The notes below the pieces were generated by a model that was given only the letters and a program-made list of their open reading frames with translations, did not search any database and was not told the origin of the DNA. 64,000 bases of DNA from Pseudooceanicola nanhaiensis (GTDB lineage: Bacteria > Pseudomonadota > Alphaproteobacteria > Rhodobacterales > Rhodobacteraceae), in contig NZ_JAIUZP010000013.1 in assembly GCF_020171315.1 (NCBI RefSeq), forward strand, positions 62,001 to 126,000. The letters run 5' to 3'. Made by a program: the position numbers and the translations under genes. Shown here one piece after another: positions 9,093 through 17,992 of the stretch; positions within the stretch are counted from its first letter, which is position 1; each line of letters opens with the position of its first letter.

Positions 9093-9893
9093 TCAGACGC
9101 CGGTGAAGGCGGGGGAGCGACGGGAGAGGAAGGCCTGCACCGCCTCTTCGTGATCGGCGGTGGCATGGGCAAGCGCCTGGAAGGCGGCGGAGAGCTCCAG
9201 CACCGAGGCGAGTGACTGGTTGCAACTTTCGCGCAGCAGGCGCCGGGTCATCCGCACCGCGTGGGTGGGATGGGCGGCGATCTTGCGGGCCACGCTGCGG
9301 GCGGTCTCCATCAGATCGGCATCCGCGACGACCTGCGACACGAGACCGATCTTCAGCGCCTCCTGCGCATCGACCGTGTCGCCGGTCAGGGCCATCTCGC
9401 TGGCCTTGGAGAAGCCGACGATGCGCGGCAGCAGCCATGCGCCGCCGTCGCCCGGCACGATGCCGAGCCGCACGAAGCTTTCGGCAAAGAGCGCCGCCTC
9501 GCCCGCCACGCGGATGTCGCACATGCAGGTCAGATCACAGCCTGCGCCGATGGCGGGGCCGTTCACGGCGGCGATCACGGGGATCTCCATCGCTTCCATG
9601 GCCATCGGCAGTCGCTGGATGCCATGGCGATAGCCCAGACGGGTCCGTGCCGGCAGCGGATCGGAGAGCCCGCCCGCCGCCCCCATCTTCTTGATGTTCC
9701 CGCCGGAGGAGAAGGCCTTGCCCGTGCCGGTGAGGATGATCACCCGGCTGGCCGGATCGGTATTGGCCCCGTCGAGCGCGTCGAGCAGCGCCTCGATCAT
9801 CGGCAGGTCGGAGATCGCGTTGCGCGTGTCCGGGTCGTTCAGGGTGAGGGTCACGATGCCTTCGGCGTCGATCTCGTGGGTGACGAGCGTCAT
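9093..9893 (-). CDS. Enoyl-CoA hydratase/isomerase family protein
   Basis: 266 residues with the crotonase fold. SGGNIKKMG provides the first oxyanion-hole backbone and GPAIGAGCDL the second. In the block preceding PGDGG the first classical hydratase glutamate seems to be replaced (FVRLGIVPGDGG), while an Asp follows the glycine, as in PaaG-type isomerases. Hydration, isomerisation or another crotonase reaction therefore all remain possible. It is the last gene of a minus-strand unit with the two acyl-CoA dehydrogenase subunits, 11 bases upstream. Confidence 0.88.
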   Translation of the reverse strand: MTLVTHEIDAEGIVTLTLNDPDTRNAISDLPMIEALLDALDGANTDPASRVIILTGTGKAFSSGGNIKKMGAAGGLSDPLPARTRLGYRHGIQRLPMAMEAMEIPVIAAVNGPAIGAGCDLTCMCDIRVAGEAALFAESFVRLGIVPGDGGAWLLPRIVGFSKASEMALTGDTVDAQEALKIGLVSQVVADADLMETARSVARKIAAHPTHAVRMTRRLLRESCNQSLASVLELSAAFQALAHATADHEEAVQAFLSRRSPAFTGV

Positions 9894-9904
9894 GTCGGTC
9901 TCCT

Positions 9905-11059
9905 TCAGCGCAGGCCGAGCCCGCGGGCGATGATGCCGCGCAGGATTTGCCGGGTGCCGCCGCGCAGCGAGAAGCTGGGCGCGGCGAGGATGGTCTGGGC
10001 CAATACGGCGGCGAATGTATCGCGCTCCCCGGGGCGGGGGGCGGTGTCGGTCAGGGCGCGGGCGATCTCGGGGATCTCCTGCTCCAGCAGCGCGCCGAGG
10101 TCCTTGACGATGGTCGCCTGCTGGGCCGGGTTCTCGCCCCGCGCCAGCATCCCGGCGACCGAGATCGACATCTGCCGCAGCACCATCAGATGCGCCGCGA
10201 TCCGGCCGATGACCTGCGCCTCCAGCCGGTCGGGCCCGGTGCCGATCTGGGCGATCAGGGCGTTGATCAGCGCGAAGGATGACAGGAAGCGATCCGGCCC
10301 GCTGCGCTCGAAGGCCAGCTCGCCCATGACCTGTTTCCAGCCCTCGCCCTCCTGCCCCAGCAGGGCATCGGCGGGCACCTCCACGTCGCGGAAGGAGACC
10401 TCGTTCATGTGATGATCGCCCGCGATGTCGAGGATCGGGCTGATCGTGATGCCGGGGGTCGAGAGATCGATCAGGAACTGGCTGAGTCCGCCATGACGAT
10501 CCTCGGCCGGGCCGGTGCGGGCCAGCAGGATCATGTAATGCGCCTCATGGGCATAGGTGGTCCAGAGCTTGGTGCCGTTGATGCGGAAGCCGCTCTCGGT
10601 CCGCTCGGCCCGGGTACGGGCGGCGGCGAGGTCGGAGCCGCTGTCGGGCTCGCTCATGCCGATGCAGAAGTAGCAGTCTCCCGCGGCGATCTTGGGCAGG
10701 ATCAGCTGGCGCTGTGCCTCGGTGCCGTTGTGCAGGATCAGCGGCGCGCTCTGGCGATCGGCGATCCAGTGGGCGGCGACGGGGGCACCGGCGGCCAGCA
10801 GTTCCTCGACCACGACATAGCGGTCGAGCGCGCTGCGCTCGTGCCCGCCATAGGCGCGCGGCAGGGTCATGCCGAGCCAGCCCTGCTGGCCCAGCTTGCG
10901 CGAGAACGCCGGGTCATGGCCGCTCCACGAGCGGGCGCGGAGCGTGGGGCCGTAGTCGGGGCCCAGTTCGGCGGCAAGGAAGGCGCGGACCTCGGCGCGC
11001 AGGGCGGCGGGGTCAGCCACGGCCTCGGCGGCGACGGGGGGAAAGGCGATCATGTTCAT
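9905..11059 (-). CDS. Acyl-CoA dehydrogenase, catalytic subunit (FadE26/28-like)
   Basis: 384 residues with all three acyl-CoA dehydrogenase domains: N-terminal helices, the FAD-binding middle domain (CIGMSEPDSGSDLAAARTRA), and a C-terminal helical domain ending RGGTRQILRGIIARGLGL. The usual short-chain catalytic Glu position near the C-terminus is Gly here. A Glu at residue 251 in LAFERSG matches the alternative position used by FadE26/ChsE-type enzymes. The ATG overlaps the stop of the next gene, a second smaller dehydrogenase, so a heteromeric enzyme is likely. Confidence 0.9.
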   Translation of the reverse strand: MNMIAFPPVAAEAVADPAALRAEVRAFLAAELGPDYGPTLRARSWSGHDPAFSRKLGQQGWLGMTLPRAYGGHERSALDRYVVVEELLAAGAPVAAHWIADRQSAPLILHNGTEAQRQLILPKIAAGDCYFCIGMSEPDSGSDLAAARTRAERTESGFRINGTKLWTTYAHEAHYMILLARTGPAEDRHGGLSQFLIDLSTPGITISPILDIAGDHHMNEVSFRDVEVPADALLGQEGEGWKQVMGELAFERSGPDRFLSSFALINALIAQIGTGPDRLEAQVIGRIAAHLMVLRQMSISVAGMLARGENPAQQATIVKDLGALLEQEIPEIARALTDTAPRPGERDTFAAVLAQTILAAPSFSLRGGTRQILRGIIARGLGLR

Positions 11060-12144
11060 CAGGCGGCTCCGCGGATCTCGGGCTGGGTCAGCAGCGGCCA
11101 GAAGCCCTCGGCACCGCGGGCACAGCAGGTTTCCCCGATCCAGCGGGCCCAATGGGCCTCGCTGCCGCATTCATCGCGCCAGGCCCAGAGGCGGCGGGTG
11201 AGGGCGTGAAGCGGGTATTCATGGCTGAAGCCGATGGCGGCGATCACCTGATGGGCGATGGCGGCGGATTTGCCCGCGGCCTCGCCCGCGCGCAGCTTGG
11301 CGGCGGCGACGGCAAGGCGCCAGTCGGCCTCGGTATTGCCGGCAAGGGCATCGGCGAAGGCGCGGGCGGCCATTTCGGCACCGGCTCCGGCGGCGGCGGT
11401 TTCACCGGCCAGCACGGCCAGTTCCTGCTGGATCGCCTGGAACTTGCCGATCGGGCGGCCGAACTGCTTGCGCTCGTTGGCGTAGTCCACCGTCAGGCCG
11501 AGCAGGGCAGAGAGCGCCCCGGCCACGCCCTGCGCCCGCAGCAGGGCCCCGAGGAGGAGCATCTCCTCGCAGAGGGCGGGGGCGTCGGTGACGGCCTCGG
11601 CGGGCAGGGTCAGGTCGTAGACGAGGGTATCCTGCGGCTCGGCCACGAGGTTGTGGGCGGGCAGGGCGGTGCCTGCGGGCAGTGCCGCCAGCTTGGCACC
11701 CTCGGCGGTTTTGACCCGCACGACGATGGTCTGCGCCATCCGGCCATAGGGCACCGCGTGCAGGCGCCCGGTGGCCTGCCAGCCGGAGGCGACGGGCGTC
11801 AGGGTCAGCGCATGGTCGGCGGTGAAGCTGGCGATGCCCTCCACCGGGTCCAGACCGGCGCGGGCCAGCAGGAGGTTGGCGATCATCGTCTCGCCCAGGG
11901 GGGCGGCGACGGCATGTTCGGCGGCCATGCGGACGAGGGCGAGGGCGCTTTCGGCGGGCAGGCCGAAGCCGCCTTCGTCCTCCGAGAGCAGCGCCAGCGG
12001 GAAGCCGGCCTCCTCGATCTCGGCCCAGAGGCCTGCGGGGAGGGGGGCGGCATCGGCCCCGGCCTGGGCGGGCAGCGCCGCAAAGCTGTGTTCACGGTAG
12101 GCCGAGAAGAGCCGCTCGGCGCTGTCGGCAATCATCCTGTCCAT
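11059..12144 (-). CDS. Acyl-CoA dehydrogenase, second subunit (FadE27/29-like)
   Basis: 361 residues, shorter and more degenerate than its neighbour. The C-terminal domain has the family signature ANERKQFGRPIGKFQAIQ, but I see no catalytic Glu at either usual place. Such partners form alpha2beta2 acyl-CoA dehydrogenases with a catalytic subunit in steroid side-chain and related pathways. The start at 12144 follows AGGAGA; an in-frame ATG ten codons earlier lacks a ribosome site. Stop and start of the two subunits overlap by one base (TGATG), implying equimolar synthesis. Confidence 0.88.
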   Translation of the reverse strand: MDRMIADSAERLFSAYREHSFAALPAQAGADAAPLPAGLWAEIEEAGFPLALLSEDEGGFGLPAESALALVRMAAEHAVAAPLGETMIANLLLARAGLDPVEGIASFTADHALTLTPVASGWQATGRLHAVPYGRMAQTIVVRVKTAEGAKLAALPAGTALPAHNLVAEPQDTLVYDLTLPAEAVTDAPALCEEMLLLGALLRAQGVAGALSALLGLTVDYANERKQFGRPIGKFQAIQQELAVLAGETAAAGAGAEMAARAFADALAGNTEADWRLAVAAAKLRAGEAAGKSAAIAHQVIAAIGFSHEYPLHALTRRLWAWRDECGSEAHWARWIGETCCARGAEGFWPLLTQPEIRGAA

Positions 12145-12164
12145 GATGTCTCCTGGAAAGTCGG

Positions 12165-12192
12165 GCGCCGCCACCCCGCGGGGCGGCGGCGC
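12165..12192 (-). terminator. Terminator-like hairpin after the TAXI TRAP permease
   Basis: GCGCCGCC pairs with GGCGGCGC, followed after one mismatch by CCCC with GGGG. This gives a 13-position stem immediately downstream of the TRAP permease stop. It separates the TRAP unit from the acyl-CoA dehydrogenase unit on the same strand. There is no clear U-tract. Confidence 0.55.
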
Positions 12193-12196
12193 GGTG

Positions 12197-14170
12197 TCAC
12201 TCGGCGGCGACCAGCGGGCGGCGGCTGCGCGCCAGCAGGATCGGCAACGCCACGAGCGCCGCGCCGATGAGAGCGGTTTCAGTATGGTTCAGGCCGAGGG
12301 AGCCCATGCCCGGGATCGCCACCATGAAGCCCCCCAGCAGGAGCATCCCGCGGCCGAAGATCGCCGCAGGGCCATCCCCCAGCGGGCCGAAGCCCACCAC
12401 GTAGCCCCGGAAGCCCGAGGCCATGAGCCAGATCCCCGTCATCGCTGCGGCGAGCGCCAGCAGCACCTCCGCCGCCGTGCCCTGTCCGACGAGGGCCGGG
12501 TCGAGGACGAAGAAGAAGGGGATGATGTAGATCACGGCCCCGAGGCGCATGGATTCCACGCCCACCGCGAAGGGTTTCGCCTTGGCCAGCGTTGCCGCCG
12601 AGAAGGCGCCGAGCGCCACGGGCGGGGTGATGAAGCTGACCATGCCCCAGTAGAGGATGAAGAGGTGGATCGCCATCCGGTCGATGCCGGTCTGTTCCAG
12701 CGCCGGGGCCAACACCACGGCGAGGAAGACGTAACAGGCGGTCACGGTCATCCCCATGCCGAAGACGAAGGCGGTGACCGCCCCCATGATCAGCAGCGCC
12801 ACGGCACTGTCGCCCGCAAGGAAGACGAGGTCATTGACCAGCGTGCCCGCAAGGCCGGTGGCCGAGAAGGCGCCGACGATCAGGCCCACGCCCATCAGGA
12901 CGGCGGTCAGTTCGGCCAGCGAGGCGCCAACGCTCCACATCAGGTCGCGCAGGCCGGTGAGGCTGAGCCGGGTGCTGGGGAAGACCTGGTTCAGCGCGAC
13001 CATCAGCGCGGTGGCGAAATAGGGCGCCCGGGTCTCGGCGCGCAGGCCGATCATCATCCAGATCAGCAGGGCGAAGACGAGGATGTAGATCCAGCCCTTG
13101 CGCAGCGTCTCGCCCAGCTTGGGCAGTTCGTTGCGCGGGATGCCCTTCAGGCCCTTGCCGGCGGCATAGGCGTCGATCTGCATGAAGAGACCGAAGTAGA
13201 AGAGCAGCGAGGGGATCGCGGCGGCCAGCGCCACCTCGGCATAGGGCACACCCAGGAAGGAGGCCATGATGAAGGCCGTGGCGCCCATGATCGGCGGCAT
13301 CAGCACGCCCCCGGTGGAGGCGCAGGCCTCGGTCGCGGCGGCGGTCTTGGCCGAGAAGCCCGAGCGTTTCATCGCGGGGATCGAGACCGAGCCCGTCGAG
13401 AGCACGTTCGAGATCACCGAGCCCGAGAGCGAGCCCATGAAGCCCGAGGCGAAGATCGCCACCTTGGCTGCCCCGCCCCGGAAGTGGCCCACGAGGGCGA
13501 AGGCGAGGTCATTGAAGAACTGCCCACCGCCGGTCTTGGCCAGCACCGCGCCGAAGAGCACGAAGCCCACGACCAGCTGGCCGAAGCTTTTCATCGGGAT
13601 GCCGAAGGCGCTTTCCGAGGAAATGACGTGATAGGCGACTGTGTCGAGGAAGGGCTGCTGGAAGCCGTTGAGCGGCCCGGGGAAATGGCCCGCCACCGTG
13701 GGGTAGAGCGAGACCAGGAACACGATGATCGCCAGCGGCAGGCCGCCCGCGCGGCGCGTCGCCTCGACGATCAGCGCCCAGAAGAGGATCGAGATCACCT
13801 GCACATGCATGGGGGCTGCGTATTCCCAGCCCTCGTTCAGGGACCTTTCCGATGTCGCGATGAAGAAGGCGCAGACAGCCAGCGACAGGACCAGCAGCAC
13901 CCAGTCCGTGGCCTTGCCCGCAGCGCCCTTGATCCCGCCATCGAAGACGAGGAAGGCGAGCGAGAAGAAGGCCGCGGCCAGAAGGTAGAGATATTGCCCT
14001 TCCAGCAGGGTGATCCCCCCGATGCGCAGCTGGAAGATCTGGTTGACCGACAGCGCGATGCCGAAGGCGGTGCCCACAACGACGGTGTAGAGACGGAGAG
14101 AGGGCTTGCGCCCCCTCTCGAAGATCTCCTGCGCCTGCTGGAACTCCTGCTCGTCCTGAAGCGTGGCCAT
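12197..14170 (-). CDS. TAXI-type TRAP transporter fused permease (4TM/12TM)
   Basis: 657 residues, the size of fused TRAP permeases in which the small DctQ-like and large DctM-like parts form one chain. The small part lies within about residues 25-190. The large part has the conserved SGSVISNVLSTGSVSIPAMKR-type segment, GGVLMPPIMGATAFIMA, and MVSFITPPVALGAFSAATLAKA. It pairs with the TAXI binding protein nine bases upstream. TRAP systems are sodium- or proton-driven importers of carboxylates. Given the flanking CoA-ester genes, the ligand is probably a carboxylic acid activated to a CoA ester. Confidence 0.92.
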   Translation of the reverse strand: MATLQDEQEFQQAQEIFERGRKPSLRLYTVVVGTAFGIALSVNQIFQLRIGGITLLEGQYLYLLAAAFFSLAFLVFDGGIKGAAGKATDWVLLVLSLAVCAFFIATSERSLNEGWEYAAPMHVQVISILFWALIVEATRRAGGLPLAIIVFLVSLYPTVAGHFPGPLNGFQQPFLDTVAYHVISSESAFGIPMKSFGQLVVGFVLFGAVLAKTGGGQFFNDLAFALVGHFRGGAAKVAIFASGFMGSLSGSVISNVLSTGSVSIPAMKRSGFSAKTAAATEACASTGGVLMPPIMGATAFIMASFLGVPYAEVALAAAIPSLLFYFGLFMQIDAYAAGKGLKGIPRNELPKLGETLRKGWIYILVFALLIWMMIGLRAETRAPYFATALMVALNQVFPSTRLSLTGLRDLMWSVGASLAELTAVLMGVGLIVGAFSATGLAGTLVNDLVFLAGDSAVALLIMGAVTAFVFGMGMTVTACYVFLAVVLAPALEQTGIDRMAIHLFILYWGMVSFITPPVALGAFSAATLAKAKPFAVGVESMRLGAVIYIIPFFFVLDPALVGQGTAAEVLLALAAAMTGIWLMASGFRGYVVGFGPLGDGPAAIFGRGMLLLGGFMVAIPGMGSLGLNHTETALIGAALVALPILLARSRRPLVAAE

Positions 14171-14179
14171 GTCGGCGCC

Positions 14180-15343
14180 TCAGAAGACGGGCTTGAAGCC
14201 GCCGGCGGCAAGCGCGGCGTGGCGTTTCTCGGCCCAGGCGGCCTCCCAGTCGGCGGGCTTCTCGGCCTGCAGCTCTTCCCATGCGGCGGCGAGGGCGTCC
14301 TGACGGGCGATCATCCGGTCGTTGTGGGCCTGTGCGGCGTCGGTCCAGATGCCCGCTTCCTTGAAGTAGCGGATCGCGCCGTCATGGAAGGGCACCAGCC
14401 ATTCGAGGTTCTGGGCCTTGATGTCCCAGCCGTCGGCGGCAGGGGCTGCGTCCTTGTAGGCGTCGAAGGTTTCGACCATGGCGCGGGTCTGCTTGTAGAC
14501 GAGGTCCGCGTCCTGCTCCTCCATCGCGATCAGCACCGGGTAGGGATAGCTGGCCGCGCCCACGCCGTTGTCGGCAGAGAGTCCGGCGCCATCGGTGGCC
14601 GTCATGGGCGCGAAATAGGGGGCCACGTCCTGCATCCGCTGGATGCCTGCCGCGTCCGAGGCGTCGATCGGCGGCCAGTAGAGCCCGCGCGGACCGGCTT
14701 CGACTTCGTAGGCGGTGCCGGCGGTGGTGCTGGAATAGGTCGCGTCGATGTTGCCGTCGGCGAGGCCGCGCCAGCTGTCGCCGTAGCCGCCGAAGTCGAC
14801 CGCCTCCACGTCATCCCAGGTCAGCCCGCCATAGGCCAGCAGGGCCTCGATGGCGACGTTGATCGCGGGCGAGCCCTTGATGTGGCCCACCTTGAGGCCG
14901 CGCAGGTCAGAGTAGGTGAAGCCTTCGCAGCCCGGCTTGCCGGCCTTCTCGCAGGTTTCCTTGGTCACGGCGAGGGCAAAGCCGAACTTGGCACCCGCGT
15001 TCTGCAGCAGCACGCGCACCTTCTGCGGGCCCCAGCGTTCGGCACCGAATTCGAAGACGCCTTCCTGCGCCATGTAGACGCCGCCGATACCCGCGGCGGT
15101 GAAGTCCACCTTGCCCTGGCGCAGCGGCTCGGAGCGGGCGATGTCGTTCTTGCCCGGCAGCAGCCGCAGGTTGGTGCCATAGGCCGATTTCATCGCGGAC
15201 CCGATGGCCACGGCCTGGTTGTAGCCGGTCGAGCCCATGTCATAGGCTGACCAGGACAGCTGGCCCGGCATATCCATGTCGGCCGCCTGCGCGGTACCGG
15301 CCGCAAGGGCCAGCGTTGCCGCAAGAATCACTCGTTTCGTCAT
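14180..15343 (-). CDS. TAXI-family TRAP transporter solute-binding protein
   Basis: 387 residues with a signal peptide (cleavage near MTKRVILAATLALAAGTAQA). The mature part has TAXI features: the GSTGYNQAVAIGSAMK segment near the N-terminus, DLRGLKVGHIKGSPAINVAIEALL, and a YSSTTAGTAYEVEA region. A conserved EKAGKPGCEGFTYS stretch holds a likely disulfide pair. Start ATG after GGAGGAAGAC. An operator-like site at 15508-15540 lies about 165 bases upstream, shared in sequence with the site that controls the hydroxyacyl-CoA dehydrogenase operon. Confidence 0.92.
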   Translation of the reverse strand: MTKRVILAATLALAAGTAQAADMDMPGQLSWSAYDMGSTGYNQAVAIGSAMKSAYGTNLRLLPGKNDIARSEPLRQGKVDFTAAGIGGVYMAQEGVFEFGAERWGPQKVRVLLQNAGAKFGFALAVTKETCEKAGKPGCEGFTYSDLRGLKVGHIKGSPAINVAIEALLAYGGLTWDDVEAVDFGGYGDSWRGLADGNIDATYSSTTAGTAYEVEAGPRGLYWPPIDASDAAGIQRMQDVAPYFAPMTATDGAGLSADNGVGAASYPYPVLIAMEEQDADLVYKQTRAMVETFDAYKDAAPAADGWDIKAQNLEWLVPFHDGAIRYFKEAGIWTDAAQAHNDRMIARQDALAAAWEELQAEKPADWEAAWAEKRHAALAAGGFKPVF

Positions 15344-15507
15344 GTCTTCCTCCCAGTATCGGGCCCGCAGCGGACCCGGTTCGCGCCAAGACGCGATTGA
15401 AACCCTGATGTTGGGCGCCCCCCTCCTCGGGGCGCCCGGGGTGCATCTGCGGGCGGAACGCGCCGCCCGGACCGATGCAGGTAGAGGCTAGGAACCGCCT
15501 CCTCTCT

Positions 15508-15540
15508 TGTAAATGAAAAAGTATTTCATCTGCTGAAATT
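15508..15540 (-). promoter_or_regulatory. KdgR-like operator, copy 1 (upstream of TAXI TRAP genes)
   Basis: Read on the minus strand, three half-sites alternate as TTTCA-N5-TGAAA-N5-TTTCA, followed by TTTACA. The segment matches the site at 16338-16370 with only three differences over about 32 bases. The TGAAA-N5-TTTCA geometry is that of KdgR operators (IclR family). It abuts the stop codon of the hydratase at 15540, so it belongs to the TRAP promoter region. Confidence 0.6.
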
Positions 15541-16319
15541 CAGCTGCCCTCGAAGACCGGCGTCTGTTTGGCGAAGAAGGCATCGCGGGCGCGGACGTGG
15601 TCTCCGGAGAGCATCAGGCCGGGCTGGTGGTTGGCCTCGAAGGCCAGCACCTCGTCGAGCGAGGCCATGTGGCGGCAGAAGGCGGTCTTGGTCGCGCCGA
15701 TCGCCAGCGTGGCGGCATCGGCATAGAGCTTCGCCTGCTCGAGGGCCACCTCCAAAGCCGTGCCGGGCGCCGCCGCGATGTCGGCCAGACCGATGCGGAC
15801 GGCCTCTTCGCCAGTGACGACTTCGGACAGCATGGCCATGCGGCGTGCCCGGCCCATGCCCACGCGCATCGGCACGGACCAGAGCCAGCCCCAGTCGGGC
15901 GCAAGGCCGACCTTGCCGAAGACCGCGCCGAATTTCGCCTCTCGGCTGGCGACGCAGAGGTCGGACATGGCGGCGATCGACATGCCCGCGCCGAAGGCCG
16001 CGCCTTCGACCGCCGTCAGCACCGGCTTGGGCCCCTCGGCGATCAGCCGCACGAGGCGATGGCCCCGCATCATCCGGTGCCGTGCGCCTTGGAGCGTGGC
16101 ACCGACCATGGATTTCAGGTCGCCGCCCGCGCAGAAGACACCCTCCGCCCCGGTCAGGACGATGGCGCGGCACGTGGCGTCGTTCATCAGATCGTCCAGC
16201 ACGGCGGTCAGCGCGTCGCGCATCGGCGCGGCCAGGGCGTTGCGGGTTTTCGGGGACGTCATGGTGACGATGGCGATGCTGTCGCGGCGGTCGACACGGA
16301 CGGGCGAAGTCTCTGACAT
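15540..16319 (-). CDS. Enoyl-CoA hydratase/isomerase family protein
   Basis: 259 residues with the crotonase fold. The N-terminal TSPKTRNALAAPM block, CAGGDLKSMVG for the first oxyanion strand, and GAAFGAGMSIAAMSDL for the second are all present. In the active-site block it reads VGLAPDWGWLW, with Asp at the second acidic position and no obvious first Glu, which again leans toward an isomerase-type crotonase. The gene is divergent from the hydroxyacyl-CoA dehydrogenase gene across a 130-base region containing an operator-like site, and lies upstream of the TAXI TRAP genes on the same strand. Confidence 0.88.
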   Translation of the reverse strand: MSETSPVRVDRRDSIAIVTMTSPKTRNALAAPMRDALTAVLDDLMNDATCRAIVLTGAEGVFCAGGDLKSMVGATLQGARHRMMRGHRLVRLIAEGPKPVLTAVEGAAFGAGMSIAAMSDLCVASREAKFGAVFGKVGLAPDWGWLWSVPMRVGMGRARRMAMLSEVVTGEEAVRIGLADIAAAPGTALEVALEQAKLYADAATLAIGATKTAFCRHMASLDEVLAFEANHQPGLMLSGDHVRARDAFFAKQTPVFEGS

Positions 16320-16337
16320 GGGCTCTCCTCCAAGCGC

Positions 16338-16370
16338 ATTTCAACAGTTGAAATTCTTTTTCATTTACAT
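16338..16370 (+). promoter_or_regulatory. KdgR-like operator, copy 2 (divergent crotonase/HCDH promoter)
   Basis: TTTCA-N5-TGAAA-N5-TTTCA followed by TTTACAT. The first pair forms a perfect palindrome, TTTCAAC-A-GTTGAAA. It sits between the divergent hydratase (start 16319) and dehydrogenase (start 16450) genes and nearly repeats copy 1 at 15508-15540. The IclR regulator at 22989, last gene of the plus-strand operon, is the best local candidate to bind it. Confidence 0.62.
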
Positions 16371-16449
16371 TCTAGCTGGAGGTGGCGAGTCTGCAAGCGC
16401 TTTCGGGAGGGCCTGCGCAGGTCCGCATCGCACAAAGGAGGAGGTGTGT

Positions 16450-17964
16450 ATGAACAGTCCTGAGAAGGGGGAATCCCTGTCCGCGGTGACCGTGCTGGGG
16501 GTCGTCGGAGCCGGCGCCATGGGGCAGGGAATCGCACAGGTTGCGGTGACGGGCGGCATTCGCACGCTGCTCTACGATGTCTCTTCCGAGGCGGCCGAAG
16601 CGGGTGCCGCGACCATCGCCAGCCGCCTGCGGCGTCTGGTCGAGAAGAACAAGATGGAGAGCGCCGAGGCGGAAGCCGCCATCGCGCGTCTGTCCGTGGC
16701 CGGGGCGCTGGAAGACCTCACGCCCTGCGAGGCGGTGGTCGAGGCCATCGTCGAGAACATCGACGTCAAGCGCCGGGTCTTCCGAGATCTGGAGGCCGTC
16801 GTCTCGCCCGCCTGCCTGCTGGCGTCGAACACCTCCTCGATCCCGATCGCCTCGATCGCCTCGGCCTGCGAACACCGGGGCCGGATCGCGGGGCTGCATT
16901 TCTTCAACCCCGTGCCGCTGATGCGCCTTGTCGAGGTGATCCGTCCGGTGGAGGCGACCGATGCCACCATCGCCACGCTGATCGCCCTCGGCCGCCAGAT
17001 GGGCCGCACCCCGGTTGAGGTGAAGGACAGCCCCGGCTTCCTCGTGAACATGGGCGGCCGCGCGATGACCACCGAGGGCATCCGCATCCTGCATGAAAGC
17101 GTCGCCACGCCCGAGCAGGTCGATGCGGTGATGCGCGACTGCTACGGCTTCCGCATGGGGCCGTTCGAGTTGATGGACCTGACGGGGATCGACGTGAACT
17201 ACCCGGTCAGCGTCTTCGTCTGGGAAGGCTACGGCAATGATCCCCGGATCACGACCTACCCGGAACACCGCGCGTTGCTGGACGCGGGCCTCTATGGCCG
17301 CAAGAGCGGGCGCGGCTGGTTCGACTATGCCGAGGGGGCGCAGAAACCCTCGCCCGATTTCGTCACCGATGCGGCGCCTGCGAAAACCGTGGCCCTTGCC
17401 GAGCCCAACCCGGTGCTGGAAAGCTTCGTCGTCGCGGCGGGTCTGACCGTCGTGCCCGATGACGGGACCATCGCACTGTTGGCCGCGCCGGTCGGGCTCG
17501 ATGCCACCTCGACCGCGCTGCGCACCGGGGCGGACAGCCGTCGCCTCGTCTGCCTCGACCTGATCGGGCGCACCGACCGCCGCGTCGTGGTAATGACCGC
17601 GCCGGGCGCGGACCACGGCCTGCGCGATGCGGTGGCCGCCGCGCTCACCAGCGAGACCCGCGCCGTCACCGTGATCAAGGACAGCCCCGGCTTCATCGGC
17701 CAGCGGGTCACCGCCGCGATCTGCAACCTCGGCTGCTCCATCGCCGAGACCGGCCTCGCCGCGCCCGAAGACATCGACATGGCGCTGGAACTGGGCCTGA
17801 ACTACCCGGCCGGGCCGATGCGCCTTGGCGAACAGGTCGGCGCCGGCACGATGCTGACGATCCTGACCGCCCTGCAATCCCTGACCGGCGAAGACCGCTA
17901 CCGCCCGACCATGTGGCTCAGCCGCCGGGCGCGGCTCGGCCTGCCGCTGAAGACCGCGGCGTGA
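16450..17964 (+). CDS. 3-hydroxyacyl-CoA dehydrogenase (PaaH-like, two C-terminal domains)
   Basis: 504 residues. An N-terminal Rossmann domain carries the NAD motif GAGAMGQGIAQ (residues 21-30), followed by the catalytic region LHFFNPVPLMRLVEVI. Then come two successive C-terminal dimerisation domains, each opening with KDSPGF (about residues 193 and 412). This is the longer PaaH/HbdA-type architecture and not the 280-residue short form. It oxidises (3S)-hydroxyacyl-CoA to the 3-keto ester. The ATG at 16450 has AAAGGAGGAGG upstream. It heads a six-gene operon that ends with the IclR gene. Confidence 0.92.
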   Translation: MNSPEKGESLSAVTVLGVVGAGAMGQGIAQVAVTGGIRTLLYDVSSEAAEAGAATIASRLRRLVEKNKMESAEAEAAIARLSVAGALEDLTPCEAVVEAIVENIDVKRRVFRDLEAVVSPACLLASNTSSIPIASIASACEHRGRIAGLHFFNPVPLMRLVEVIRPVEATDATIATLIALGRQMGRTPVEVKDSPGFLVNMGGRAMTTEGIRILHESVATPEQVDAVMRDCYGFRMGPFELMDLTGIDVNYPVSVFVWEGYGNDPRITTYPEHRALLDAGLYGRKSGRGWFDYAEGAQKPSPDFVTDAAPAKTVALAEPNPVLESFVVAAGLTVVPDDGTIALLAAPVGLDATSTALRTGADSRRLVCLDLIGRTDRRVVVMTAPGADHGLRDAVAAALTSETRAVTVIKDSPGFIGQRVTAAICNLGCSIAETGLAAPEDIDMALELGLNYPAGPMRLGEQVGAGTMLTILTALQSLTGEDRYRPTMWLSRRARLGLPLKTAA

Positions 17965-17992
17965 GGAGGCCGAGATGAGAGGAGACCCCGTG

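Noticed and set aside
12143-15250. A plus-strand open frame of over 1000 codons antisense to the TAXI TRAP genes
   Set aside because: It is rich in His, Gly, Arg and Asp with no domain, and mirrors the minus-strand TRAP permease and binding protein, whose motifs are unambiguous. Such long shadows are expected in GC-rich codon usage.
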